From: Seonamhaeicola algicola
Lineage (GTDB): Bacteria; Bacteroidota; Bacteroidia; Flavobacteriales; Flavobacteriaceae
Assembly (NCBI RefSeq): GCF_007997385.1
Contig: NZ_VOSC01000019.1
Span: 519,090 to 583,089 of the forward strand
Direction of reading: 5' to 3'
Length of the DNA stretch: 64,000 bases
A program made the translations under genes and the position numbers. Position 1 is the first letter of the stretch. Each line of letters starts with the position of its first letter. Below, piece by piece: positions 46,065 through 54,479 of this stretch. Under the pieces are notes generated by a model, which was not told the origin of the DNA, did not search any database, and worked only from the letters and a program-made list of their open reading frames with translations.

Positions 46065-47513
46065 ATGAGTACAAACAAAACTTACGAAAAAGAGTTAGCC
46101 TTTCAAGCCGATAGAAGAAGAGCTACTGTAGAATTCATTAAAGTTGTAAGCGATTTGTGGTATGACAAGTCTATTGAACTGGTACTTTTTAGAAACCAGT
46201 TAATAGATCGTAACGTAAGTCAAATACTAAATTTACATGATTATGCTGGTAAATTTGTGCAAAAACCCATTTCTGTTTTTGATTCTGTTGAAATTGCTCG
46301 TGCAATACAAACATTAAACGTACCACCGGCTAAATTAGATATTGGTAAACTAACCTATGAATTTCATTTAGATGACAATAAACACGAAAACGCCACCGCT
46401 TTTGTGGCCAATAAACTTAAAAATGCCGATAAAAGTAAAGACATAACACCAAAAGATGTTGTGCTATACGGTTTTGGTAGAATTGGACGTTTAGTAGCCA
46501 GAGAACTCATGGTTAGAACAGGCAAAGGTAGCCAATTACGCCTAAGAGCTATTGTTACCAGAGGCGAAACTAATGCTCAGGTTTTAGAAAAAAGAGCTTC
46601 ACTTTTGCGTAATGATTCTGTACATGGCGATTTCCCCGGTACGGTTGCTGTTGATGTAGAAAAAAATGCATTAATAATAAACGGTACAACGGTAAACATA
46701 ATTTCGGCTAACATACCCGAAGAAATAAATTATAATAATTACAATATTAACAACGCCTTAGTTATTGATAATACTGGGGCTTTTAGAGATAAAAAAGCCT
46801 TAAGTAAACACCTAAAAGCTAAAGGTGTTGACAAAGTATTACTAACAGCACCCGGAAAAGAAATACCTAACATTGTTTACGGTGTAAATCATTTAGATCA
46901 CACCCCAGATAGTGTAGACATTTTTTCGGCAGCCTCATGCACCACTAATGCCATTACACCAGTTTTAAAAGTTATTGAAGACTCTTTTGGAATAAAAAGC
47001 GGACATTTAGAAACCATTCATGCTTACACCAATGACCAAAATTTGGTAGATAATATGCACAAAAAATACCGCCGTGGTAGAGCCGCTGCTTTAAATATGG
47101 TTATTACTGAAACAGGTGCTGGTAGTGCTGTTGCTAAAGCATTACCTAGTTTAGAAGGCAAACTAACATCAAATGCTATACGTGTGCCAGTGCCTAATGG
47201 TTCGTTGGCTATTTTAAATTTAGAATTAGATAAAAAAACTTCAATAAACGGTGTAAATACTATTTTAAAAAAATATGCTTTAGAAGGTGATTTAGTTGAA
47301 CAAATTAAATATGAATTAAGTGATGAATTAGTATCAAGTGATATTGTAGGCTCTTCAGCCCCTTCAATTTATGATAGTAAAGCAACTATTGTTAGAAAAG
47401 ATGGCAAAAATATAGTGCTATATATTTGGTATGATAATGAATATGGCTATAGCCACCAAGTAGTTAGGCTTGCAAAACACATTGCCAAAGTAAGACGCTT
47501 TACTTATTATTAA
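46065..47513 (+). CDS. gap: Glyceraldehyde-3-phosphate dehydrogenase, long form
   Basis: A 482-residue protein. Residues 135-480 are a GAPDH: GFGRIGR at 136-142 binds NAD and Cys292 in SAASCTTNAIT is the catalytic thiol, with HAYTNDQNLVD and YDNEYGYSHQVVRL following. Residues 1-130 are a helical extension (KELAFQADRRRATVEFIKVVSDLWYD) not found in the standard 330-residue enzyme. I recall such long forms in Bacteroidota and Pseudomonas; they may work in a particular direction of the glycolytic step. It has its own terminator and a TACTTTTG -7 element at 46025-46032. Confidence 0.93.
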   Translation: MSTNKTYEKELAFQADRRRATVEFIKVVSDLWYDKSIELVLFRNQLIDRNVSQILNLHDYAGKFVQKPISVFDSVEIARAIQTLNVPPAKLDIGKLTYEFHLDDNKHENATAFVANKLKNADKSKDITPKDVVLYGFGRIGRLVARELMVRTGKGSQLRLRAIVTRGETNAQVLEKRASLLRNDSVHGDFPGTVAVDVEKNALIINGTTVNIISANIPEEINYNNYNINNALVIDNTGAFRDKKALSKHLKAKGVDKVLLTAPGKEIPNIVYGVNHLDHTPDSVDIFSAASCTTNAITPVLKVIEDSFGIKSGHLETIHAYTNDQNLVDNMHKKYRRGRAAALNMVITETGAGSAVAKALPSLEGKLTSNAIRVPVPNGSLAILNLELDKKTSINGVNTILKKYALEGDLVEQIKYELSDELVSSDIVGSSAPSIYDSKATIVRKDGKNIVLYIWYDNEYGYSHQVVRLAKHIAKVRRFTYY

Positions 47514-47550
47514 TTTATAACATCTTAATTTAAATTTTAACCGTATATAT

Positions 47551-47580
47551 AAAAGCCTCATAAATTATGAGGCTTTTTAT
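47551..47580 (+). terminator. Terminator of gap
   Basis: AAAAGCCTCATA (47551-47562) pairs with TATGAGGCTTTT (47566-47577), loop of 3 bases, then T. Confidence 0.88.
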
Positions 47581-47652
47581 TAAAAATGCATTTGTTTAAC
47601 TTAATTTTTTAAATTAGCAACACCAAAAATTCACACAAAAAACCCAATTATA

Positions 47653-48276
47653 ATGAAGTTCATAAAATCATCTACTGTTCTACTATTAATGTTACTATTT
47701 TCTGCTACAAGTTTTTCGCAAACCGATGCAGATGACAACCTATCATTAAATAGCGGTACAATAGACAGTCAATTTGAATTTGTTATTAGAAAATCTGGAA
47801 ATTTTAAAGGCACTAATGGTCAAGCTTACGAAGCTGTAAAACAAGCATGGCTATATACATTAAAAGCCCACACTTTAGATTCTTTAAAAACAATACGAAA
47901 AAATTTAGTTGATACTGAAGCTATTGTAAAAAATCAAGCTAAAGAAATTTCAGAATTAAAATCTAAACTTACTAACACAAAAGATAATTTAGATAAAACT
48001 AATTTAGAAAAAGATAGTATGGCTTTGTTTGGGCTGCAAATGAGCAAAACAGGTTACAATACCCTTATGTGGATTATTATTGCTGCTTTACTTGCACTAT
48101 TATTATTTTTCATATTTAAGTTTAAAAACAGTAATGCCATAACTAAACAAGCTAAGAAAAATTTAGCCGAAATTGAGGAAGAATTTGATGAGCACCGTCG
48201 TGTTGCTTTAGAGCGTGAACAAAAGGTAAGACGCCAGTTACAAGATGAAATTAATAAACAAAAAGGGGTACAATAA
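47653..48276 (+). CDS. Signal-peptide, coiled-coil, single-TM envelope protein
   Basis: A 207-residue protein with signal peptide (ending FSATSFSQ) and a short periplasmic domain (EFVIRKSGNFKGTNGQAYEAVKQ). A coiled coil follows at about 75-130, then a transmembrane helix at about 140-157 and a charged coiled-coil tail facing the cytoplasm. It is conserved in Flavobacteriia, where databases sometimes label it as a tRNA methyltransferase, but it has no methyltransferase fold. The topology suggests a structural or signalling role across the inner membrane. TTTG at 47591 and TAAATTAG at 47610 may form a weak promoter. Confidence 0.7.
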   Translation: MKFIKSSTVLLLMLLFSATSFSQTDADDNLSLNSGTIDSQFEFVIRKSGNFKGTNGQAYEAVKQAWLYTLKAHTLDSLKTIRKNLVDTEAIVKNQAKEISELKSKLTNTKDNLDKTNLEKDSMALFGLQMSKTGYNTLMWIIIAALLALLLFFIFKFKNSNAITKQAKKNLAEIEEEFDEHRRVALEREQKVRRQLQDEINKQKGVQ

Positions 48277-48296
48277 CCTAACAATATAAAGACATT

Positions 48297-48332
48297 AAAA
48301 AAGCTGCAATTAAAAAATTGCAGCTTTTTTTT
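48297..48332. terminator. Bidirectional hairpin terminator
   Basis: A 15-bp perfect stem (48297-48311 with 48316-48330) with the core GCTGCAATT and an A4 loop. Flanking A and T runs let it work for both the upstream plus-strand gene and guaB. Confidence 0.9.
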
Positions 48333-48350
48333 ATAATAAGTTTTTACTAA

Positions 48351-49823
48351 TTATCTTGAGTAATTAGGAGACTCTTTAGTAATAGTTACGTCATGCGGAT
48401 GACTTTCATTAATACCACTAGCGGTAATTTTAACAAATTGGCCATTTTCTTTTAAAGCTTCAATATTTTTAGCACCGCAATATCCCATACCTGCACGTAA
48501 ACCACCTATAAATTGATGAATACTTTCGTATAAATCTCCTTTATAAGGAACTCTACCAACAATACCTTCAGGTACTAATTTTTTAATATCATCTTCAACA
48601 TCTTGAAAATATCTATCTTTACTACCTTGTTTCATAGCCTCAACAGAGCCCATACCACGGTATGATTTAAACTTTCTTCCTTCATAAATAATAGTTTCAC
48701 CAGGAGATTCTTTAGTTCCTGCTAAAAGTGAACCTAACATTACAGAATCTGCACCTGCAGCAATGGCCTTTGGTATATCTCCTGTATAACGAATTCCACC
48801 ATCGGCAATTACAGGAACACCGCTACCTTTAATAGCAGCTGCCACCTCTAAAACTGCAGAAAACTGAGGAAAACCAACACCAGCAATTACGCGTGTGGTA
48901 CAAATAGAACCTGGCCCAATACCAACTTTAACCGCATCGGCTCCAGCTTCAACTAAATATTTAGCAGCGGCTGCAGTTGCAATATTTCCAACAATAACAT
49001 CGAGTTCAGGAAATTTACTTTTCACCTCCTTAAGTACGCTAACCACACCTTTGGTATGCCCGTGCGCTGTATCAATTACAACGGCATCAACACCTGCATT
49101 TACAAGTGCTTCGGCACGTTCAACAGCATCGGCAGTTACACCCAAAGCAGCAGCTACACGTAAACGTCCGTATTGGTCTTTATTAGCCATTGGTTTTTGG
49201 CTAACTTTGGTAATATCTCTAAAAGTAATTAACCCTGATAGTTTATAGTTATCATCAACAATAAGTAATTTTTCAATTTTATGAGCTTGTAAAATTACTT
49301 CAGCTTCGGTTAATGAAGTTCCAACAGGAGCAGTTACAAGGTTTTCACCTGTCATAACTTCAACAATTGGTTTTTTGTTAGTGTGAACAAAACGTAAATC
49401 ACGGTTTGTTACTATACCTTTTAATGTTCCGTCTTCATCAACAATTGGTATACCTCCAATACTATGTTCAGCCATAGCACGTTTAGCATCACCAACAACA
49501 GCGGTAAGTGGTAGCGTAACGGGATCTATAATCATGCCACTTTCAGCACGTTTTACACGTCTTACTTTGTTAGCTTGCGCCTCAATAGTCATATTTTTGT
49601 GTAAAACACCAATACCACCTTCTTGCGCCATAGCAATAGCCATTTTGCTTTCGGTTACTGTATCCATAGCAGCCGAAATAATAGGTACATTAATAGTAAT
49701 GTTACGTGTTAATTTTGTTTGAATGTTTACCTCGCGCGGAAGTACTTCAGAAAATGCTGGAACTAGTAGAACATCGTCATAGGTTAAACCCTCTCCTACT
49801 ATCTTGTTTTGATGTGCGGTCAT
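48351..49823 (-). CDS. guaB: Inosine-5'-monophosphate dehydrogenase
   Basis: A 490-residue enzyme with the TIM-barrel catalytic domain interrupted by two CBS domains (about 95-210). The catalytic Cys308 is in [24 protein letters not shown] at the N-terminus, [10 protein letters not shown] and [10 protein letters not shown] (the mobile flap region) are also present. It converts IMP to XMP, the first step committed to GTP. It is transcribed alone, sharing a terminator with the preceding convergent gene. A TATATTTG -7 element lies 27-34 bp upstream. Confidence 0.96.
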   Translation of the reverse strand: MTAHQNKIVGEGLTYDDVLLVPAFSEVLPREVNIQTKLTRNITINVPIISAAMDTVTESKMAIAMAQEGGIGVLHKNMTIEAQANKVRRVKRAESGMIIDPVTLPLTAVVGDAKRAMAEHSIGGIPIVDEDGTLKGIVTNRDLRFVHTNKKPIVEVMTGENLVTAPVGTSLTEAEVILQAHKIEKLLIVDDNYKLSGLITFRDITKVSQKPMANKDQYGRLRVAAALGVTADAVERAEALVNAGVDAVVIDTAHGHTKGVVSVLKEVKSKFPELDVIVGNIATAAAAKYLVEAGADAVKVGIGPGSICTTRVIAGVGFPQFSAVLEVAAAIKGSGVPVIADGGIRYTGDIPKAIAAGADSVMLGSLLAGTKESPGETIIYEGRKFKSYRGMGSVEAMKQGSKDRYFQDVEDDIKKLVPEGIVGRVPYKGDLYESIHQFIGGLRAGMGYCGAKNIEALKENGQFVKITASGINESHPHDVTITKESPNYSR

Positions 49824-49849
49824 AGTGCAATTACATTAATAATTGCGTG

Positions 49850-49857
49850 CAAATATA
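49850..49857 (-). promoter_or_regulatory. -7 element of guaB
   Basis: TATATTTG on the minus strand, 27-34 bp before the guaB start, fits TAnnTTTG; no clear -33 TTG is seen. Confidence 0.4.
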
Positions 49858-49923
49858 CATCTTTTTTTCTTATTTAATGTTAATACTAGCTTAAGAAGTA
49901 TTTGTTAAAAATGATGTTTCAAA

Positions 49924-49954
49924 TTTTGATTACAATTTTAATTGATTAAATTTG
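49924..49954 (+). promoter_or_regulatory. Promoter of the Cys-containing small-protein pair
   Basis: TTTTG (49924-49928) and TAAATTTG (49947-49954) are 18 bp apart, a good match to the Bacteroidota consensus. A palindromic box follows immediately. Confidence 0.55.
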
Positions 49955-49956
49955 TT

Positions 49957-49975
49957 ATTTATAATTAGTCTAAAT
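49957..49975. promoter_or_regulatory. Putative metal-regulator box at the transcription start
   Basis: A 19-bp imperfect palindrome ATTTATAATTAGTCTAAAT. It shares the outer ATTTA..TAAAT arms with two boxes at the DUF4856-imelysin-receptor operon. Its position just after the -7 element would suit repression. Confidence 0.45.
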
Positions 49976-49984
49976 AAATATAAT

Positions 49985-50338
49985 ATGTGTGATGATTTTA
50001 AAACCATAGCTAAAAATAATTTCGGACAATTAAATTACTGTTTATGCTGTAATGTTTATCACTTAACATTTAATAATATATTTTTAGAATTCAATGAAAA
50101 AGAAATGGAGCGCTTTAAAGAATATATTTCATCTATAGATTTTGAATATTGGGATGCGAAATACAATAAAGTAGTACTAAATAGAAAAATACCTATACAA
50201 ACCATGCAGCAAAACTTAGCGCTTTTTTTTAATAAACAAGAAATAAACGCTTTAAAGAGTTTAATTATGCAAACCACAAAAAAACCTTTTAGTTCCTTGA
50301 AAGTATTAGATATTGATTATTTATTTTATTTAAACTGA
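49985..50338 (+). CDS. DUF6686-like small protein with CxCC motif
   Basis: I use the ATG at 49985 (MCDDFKTIAKN), because an earlier TTG would overlap the promoter box. The 117-residue protein has a Cys cluster (Cys19, Cys21, Cys22, then His26) suggestive of metal or heme binding, though this is unproven. An amphipathic VYHLTFNNIFLEFNEKEMERFKEYI segment follows. I recall the DUF6686 name for Bacteroidota proteins of this kind near iron-uptake genes, but cannot verify it. It is 7 bp before a related gene. Confidence 0.68.
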   Translation: MCDDFKTIAKNNFGQLNYCLCCNVYHLTFNNIFLEFNEKEMERFKEYISSIDFEYWDAKYNKVVLNRKIPIQTMQQNLALFFNKQEINALKSLIMQTTKKPFSSLKVLDIDYLFYLN

Positions 50339-50345
50339 TACTATT

Positions 50346-50690
50346 ATGGAAGATGTAAACGTAATTTATAAAACTGATATTGGTATTTCATTTAACTGGA
50401 AACGTTGTAATGCTAAACATTTAAAAACCATAAACATAATTATTAATGATATTGCACTGCATTTAACTAAAGAAGAATTGCTTCATTTTGCCAATACCAT
50501 TAATAAAACTGTAAAAAAAGAAAACGCCTGCTTACACTGCAATGAACCTTGTAAGGTTATTTTGTTAGAAACACCTATACCACAGTTAACCCTAGTTAAA
50601 AAGTATAATGACATGTTAACTTTAAAACATTTAATTGATGGTACAATTTTTCAACTAGGTTTAAATAACTTATTGAAAACTATTTTATAA
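50346..50690 (+). CDS. Small protein, likely paralogue of the upstream gene, with CxxC-x3-C
   Basis: A 114-residue protein with no signal peptide. Its segment IIINDIALHLTKEELLHFANTI echoes NIFLEFNEKEMERFKEYI of the preceding protein, so the two look like divergent copies. It has its own cysteine motif CLHCNEPCK near residues 62-70, in a different place. I do not recognise the family further. It ends exactly one base before the end of the convergent TonB-receptor gene, with no terminator between. Confidence 0.6.
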   Translation: MEDVNVIYKTDIGISFNWKRCNAKHLKTINIIINDIALHLTKEELLHFANTINKTVKKENACLHCNEPCKVILLETPIPQLTLVKKYNDMLTLKHLIDGTIFQLGLNNLLKTIL

Positions 50691-53114
50691 TTAAAACTTA
50701 ACTTGAAGGGTTGTATACCAGTTTAATGGTGCCGATGGAATAATACCTGGCCCCGGATAGCCTGTTGCTCTTCTTGTAAAATAAGTATTATCTAGTATAT
50801 TATTTATACCTGTTTCTAATTTTAAACTATCTGTAAACCTGTATGAAAGTGATACATCTAAAATATCATAACTTGGTATAGCACCAATAACATCGGTAGC
50901 ATTATTAGGGTTATACGGTGAGTTTGTAACATCAGTATATTGCTCTGAAATGGCGGTATATTGTATAGCCATAACTGCATTTTTATAACCAAAATTAACA
51001 CCTGCCTTTAAGTTTACAGCTGGTATAAATTCTACCTCATTACCTTCTACACCACTTTCTTCAGATTTAGTGTATTCTGAAGTTGTTAAGGCTAAATTAC
51101 TAAACGCATTAAATGATATAGCCTCATTATTTTTAAAAAATGTTTCTTTTATATTCCATTGAATTAAAGACTCTAAACCATAAATAAAAGCGGTTCCTAT
51201 ATTTTTTCGCACCCATTGAGCTCTGTTGTTTAAAACCTGCCCAATACGATTATCATATAAGAGCGAAAATGCATTTACATCATATGACAACGTTTTTTTG
51301 AATTTTCCGCGTACTCCAACATCAAAAGTATAACCTTCTTCATCAGTAATATTTGGGTCTATAATAAACGATGGATTTACGGTTCTTATATTTGAAAATG
51401 TAACCGACCTATAATTTTGAGATATATTACTGTACAACTCAAAATAAGGCTTTGGTTTGTAACTAACCCCAACACCAAACAACACAAAATTTCTAACAAA
51501 GGAGTTATTATCTGGAACAAAATCATCTAAATTAACATCATAATAACTGCCTTTAGATTTGGTGTTAATATGCTCAAACCTAAAACCAGGTGTTATACTT
51601 AAATTATTGGTTACATTAAATATATGCTCTCCAAAAAAAGAAGCGTTAAAATTGGGGTAATCAAAATTATTTTGATTGGGGTATTGTGCTGCATCTATAA
51701 AATTAAAATCGGCATTGGTATTTTTACTTCCTGGTCCTTGTTGAGAGCTGTTATCGGCGTTATAAATTTTTGAACCTAATAGTAAATAAGCATCTTTATT
51801 TCCTATTTTATAATTTGATAGAAACCGTACTTCTGCCCCCCAATTGCTAAACTCGTCAATTAGCAAATCTCTTTGGTACTCATACTCGCCAAACTCATTT
51901 ACAGCATCGCCATTAGGATTAAATATTCTAGGATTGGTAGCTCCCGGAACACCTCTAAAACCAATGGCTTTTCTGGCTGCTTCTAAAGCAAAAAGACTTA
52001 CCGTAACTTTGTTATTAGCATTAAATTCGTGCTCTAATTTTAAGTTAAATAAATTCCAGTTTACATCAAACCAGTTTCTTTTAAGATAACTTTGTTCAGG
52101 GTTTTCTAAAAACTGAACATCGGATAAACCACCTGGTTGGTGCGCTAAATAATCAAAATACGTATACTCAAACGCTATACTGGTTTTTTCATTAAACTTA
52201 TACCCTAAATGGGCAAAAGCATTATGCGATTCATAATCTGAATTAGGCCTAAAACCATCGCCTTTTTTACCGTTGTAAAATGTGTAATACGAAAACTTAT
52301 TTAGTGTACCACTTACCGATGTGAAATTGGAAAATGAGTTAAAAGAAGACACTGTGTTTCTTGTTATAAATTCAAAAGGATCTAAACTTGGTTTTCTAAA
52401 CTTAAAGTTAACCAATCCGCCAAATTGGGTACCGTACTGCAATGATGCTGCGCCTCTAATTACCTGAATTTGAGATAATGCCTCGGTTGGTGGCGTGTAA
52501 TAACTTTCGGGGTAGCCCAAAACATCGGCACTAATATCATAATCGTTTTGTCTTGTGTTAAAATTAGCTGTTCGGTTAGGGTCTAAACCACGCCCGCCAA
52601 TGTTTAGTTGCAGTCCGCCATCATTAGCATCATAAATATTTAAGCCTGCTACTTTTGAAAATATTTGACGTGCATTGTTTGCTGCTTTATTACCGTCAAT
52701 TAAATCTAAATGTACTACTTCAGATTTTTTTCCGGCGTAAATATGTGTGCCTTCAACTGGTGCCAAGGCTGTTACAGTGTAATCTTGTTGTTTTTTTGTT
52801 CTAATTACAACTTCCGAAAGCGCTTCAGAAATGGGTATTAAATAAACTTCAATGCTGTTAGAAGCTGGTTGAATAAATACTTCTGAAATTTTATAATCTT
52901 CATTTTGAAAAAAGAAATGCGTTTCAGCTTCTATATTAACTGTTAAAGTTCCTTTGGCATTAGTTACACCTAATAATTTACTTTTTGCTGTTATAACTTT
53001 TACGTTTGCTACGGGAAGTAAAGACGTTTCGTTATATACTTTAAATGTTATTTCTTGTGCAAATACAGCACTTGCGAACAAGAAGAAGAACAGACTAAAA
53101 ACCTTTAATTTCAT
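50691..53114 (-). CDS. TonB-dependent outer-membrane receptor, FecA-like
   Basis: An 807-residue receptor. It has a signal peptide (ending AVFAQ) and a carboxypeptidase-regulatory-like beta domain (about 22-95). The plug domain follows with IYDANDGGLQLNIGGRGLDPNRT, QIQVIRGAASLQYGTQFGGLVNFK, then a 22-strand barrel ending in a terminal Phe (TTLQVKF). It most resembles receptors for ferric citrate or similar iron chelates. It is the last gene of an operon with DUF4856, imelysin and a gamma-carboxylase-like protein, all in the same direction. Its start overlaps the carboxylase-like gene by 20 bases. The ligand is not determined. Confidence 0.9.
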   Translation of the reverse strand: MKLKVFSLFFFLFASAVFAQEITFKVYNETSLLPVANVKVITAKSKLLGVTNAKGTLTVNIEAETHFFFQNEDYKISEVFIQPASNSIEVYLIPISEALSEVVIRTKKQQDYTVTALAPVEGTHIYAGKKSEVVHLDLIDGNKAANNARQIFSKVAGLNIYDANDGGLQLNIGGRGLDPNRTANFNTRQNDYDISADVLGYPESYYTPPTEALSQIQVIRGAASLQYGTQFGGLVNFKFRKPSLDPFEFITRNTVSSFNSFSNFTSVSGTLNKFSYYTFYNGKKGDGFRPNSDYESHNAFAHLGYKFNEKTSIAFEYTYFDYLAHQPGGLSDVQFLENPEQSYLKRNWFDVNWNLFNLKLEHEFNANNKVTVSLFALEAARKAIGFRGVPGATNPRIFNPNGDAVNEFGEYEYQRDLLIDEFSNWGAEVRFLSNYKIGNKDAYLLLGSKIYNADNSSQQGPGSKNTNADFNFIDAAQYPNQNNFDYPNFNASFFGEHIFNVTNNLSITPGFRFEHINTKSKGSYYDVNLDDFVPDNNSFVRNFVLFGVGVSYKPKPYFELYSNISQNYRSVTFSNIRTVNPSFIIDPNITDEEGYTFDVGVRGKFKKTLSYDVNAFSLLYDNRIGQVLNNRAQWVRKNIGTAFIYGLESLIQWNIKETFFKNNEAISFNAFSNLALTTSEYTKSEESGVEGNEVEFIPAVNLKAGVNFGYKNAVMAIQYTAISEQYTDVTNSPYNPNNATDVIGAIPSYDILDVSLSYRFTDSLKLETGINNILDNTYFTRRATGYPGPGIIPSAPLNWYTTLQVKF

Positions 53115-54462
53115 CTTTAAATGGTAAAACCCATGTTTTGTGTTTAAACCCTTCTTTTTGTTTATATAAATCTACAGTAGGGTTTATAAACTGCTGATTT
53201 AATCTGCCATTTAGCGCTACATAACTTTCGGCAAAAATTTGAATGTTTTCGTGCCCCTGACTTTTAAAATGATCTCCTAATTTATGAGCATATTCTAAAA
53301 TAAAATCTGGCTGAAAACTCATTTGTTTTATTTGAAAACTGGTTAAAAAATCGGTATTATCAACATAAAAATATTTTCCTGTAACCCCATTTTTTATAAT
53401 AAGTTGTGTTTCGCCAACCTTTTCCATAAGCATAACACGCCATGAAAACCTGTAACCTTGCTCATGCCAAAATAATTCTTCTGGATACAACAAATTTCTA
53501 AACGGCAAAAGTAACTGTATTACAAAAAATATAGAAATTATATACAGCTTAATATTTTGATTTTTAAGTGCATATTTTTCTCTGATTTTGAAAGCTGATA
53601 TATGATTTAAACTTAAAACTCTTTTTATAAAACTTATGAAATTATTGTGTACTGAAGCATTAAAAAACACCAATGTTGCCACAATCATTATATAAGGAAA
53701 CATACCAATGTTAAACAGAATTCTTGTAAACACATGAAAAATTACTACTAAAACAAAAGCAAATGGCCTTGTTTTTTTATAGAGTAATAAAAACGGAATT
53801 GTTAAATCATATAAAGCACCACTCCAACTCATTGTATAATGAAACCACGTTTCTTTCATTAAAGGGCCTACCAACCATAAATCGGTTTTTGAAGATAGCC
53901 AAATTTTTAAGGGTTGCGCTTTTAATAACCAATCTGAATTTAATTTTGCTAAACCAGCATAAAAATACACAATACCTAAAAGTAATTTTATACTATCAAT
54001 AGTGTATGCTGGTACGTATTTGTAGTTTATTTTACTTTTAAAACTATCTACTGAAAATGTAGCGTTTAATGGTAAAAAGCAAAGTAGAAAGCTTAAAATA
54101 CTTATGAAATAATAATGATTTAAATAGGTGGTTTTATCAATTAACTCAATGTAAGTAAATGTTAAAAAAAATAGCACCATTGATATTTTATACCTAAACC
54201 CTAAAATTATACCAATGCAAGCAGCTATAGCTATACCAAATAATACATATGTGTAGTTTCCCCAGGTTTTAACCCATTCAAAACCATAATATTTAAAATG
54301 AAATTTTGGTGAAATATAGAAATCTTCAACCCAGCCCATGCTTATAAATCTTACTAAACTTAGTAGCATAAGTACACCAAATAAAACACGAAAAGAAGCT
54401 AAAATACTAGCTTCTTTTCTATCATTTTTTATGTATGACCTGAAATTAAAACCCCTTGTCAT
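53095..54462 (-). CDS. Vitamin K-dependent gamma-carboxylase-like (HTTM) membrane protein
   Basis: A 455-residue protein with several transmembrane helices in residues 20-310 and a soluble C-terminal domain. It matches the vitamin K-dependent gamma-glutamyl carboxylase family along its whole length. LIDKTTYLNHYYF carries His116 and YAGLAKLNSDW carries Lys173, which correspond by eye to His160 and Lys218 of the human enzyme. The C-terminal YRFSWRVMLMEK, YVALNGRLNQQFINPTVDL and KTWVLPF also echo it. The human enzyme uses reduced vitamin K and CO2 to make Gla from Glu; menaquinone could play this part here. Whether this bacterial homologue carboxylates is unknown. It sits between imelysin and the receptor. 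Confidence 0.82.
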   Translation of the reverse strand: MTRGFNFRSYIKNDRKEASILASFRVLFGVLMLLSLVRFISMGWVEDFYISPKFHFKYYGFEWVKTWGNYTYVLFGIAIAACIGIILGFRYKISMVLFFLTFTYIELIDKTTYLNHYYFISILSFLLCFLPLNATFSVDSFKSKINYKYVPAYTIDSIKLLLGIVYFYAGLAKLNSDWLLKAQPLKIWLSSKTDLWLVGPLMKETWFHYTMSWSGALYDLTIPFLLLYKKTRPFAFVLVVIFHVFTRILFNIGMFPYIMIVATLVFFNASVHNNFISFIKRVLSLNHISAFKIREKYALKNQNIKLYIISIFFVIQLLLPFRNLLYPEELFWHEQGYRFSWRVMLMEKVGETQLIIKNGVTGKYFYVDNTDFLTSFQIKQMSFQPDFILEYAHKLGDHFKSQGHENIQIFAESYVALNGRLNQQFINPTVDLYKQKEGFKHKTWVLPFKDEIKGF

Positions 54463-54479
54463 TGTACTATTACAATTTA

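Noticed and set aside
47653-48276. tRNA (guanine-N1)-methyltransferase annotation
   Set aside because: The protein has a signal peptide, coiled coils and one membrane helix and shows no methyltransferase motif.
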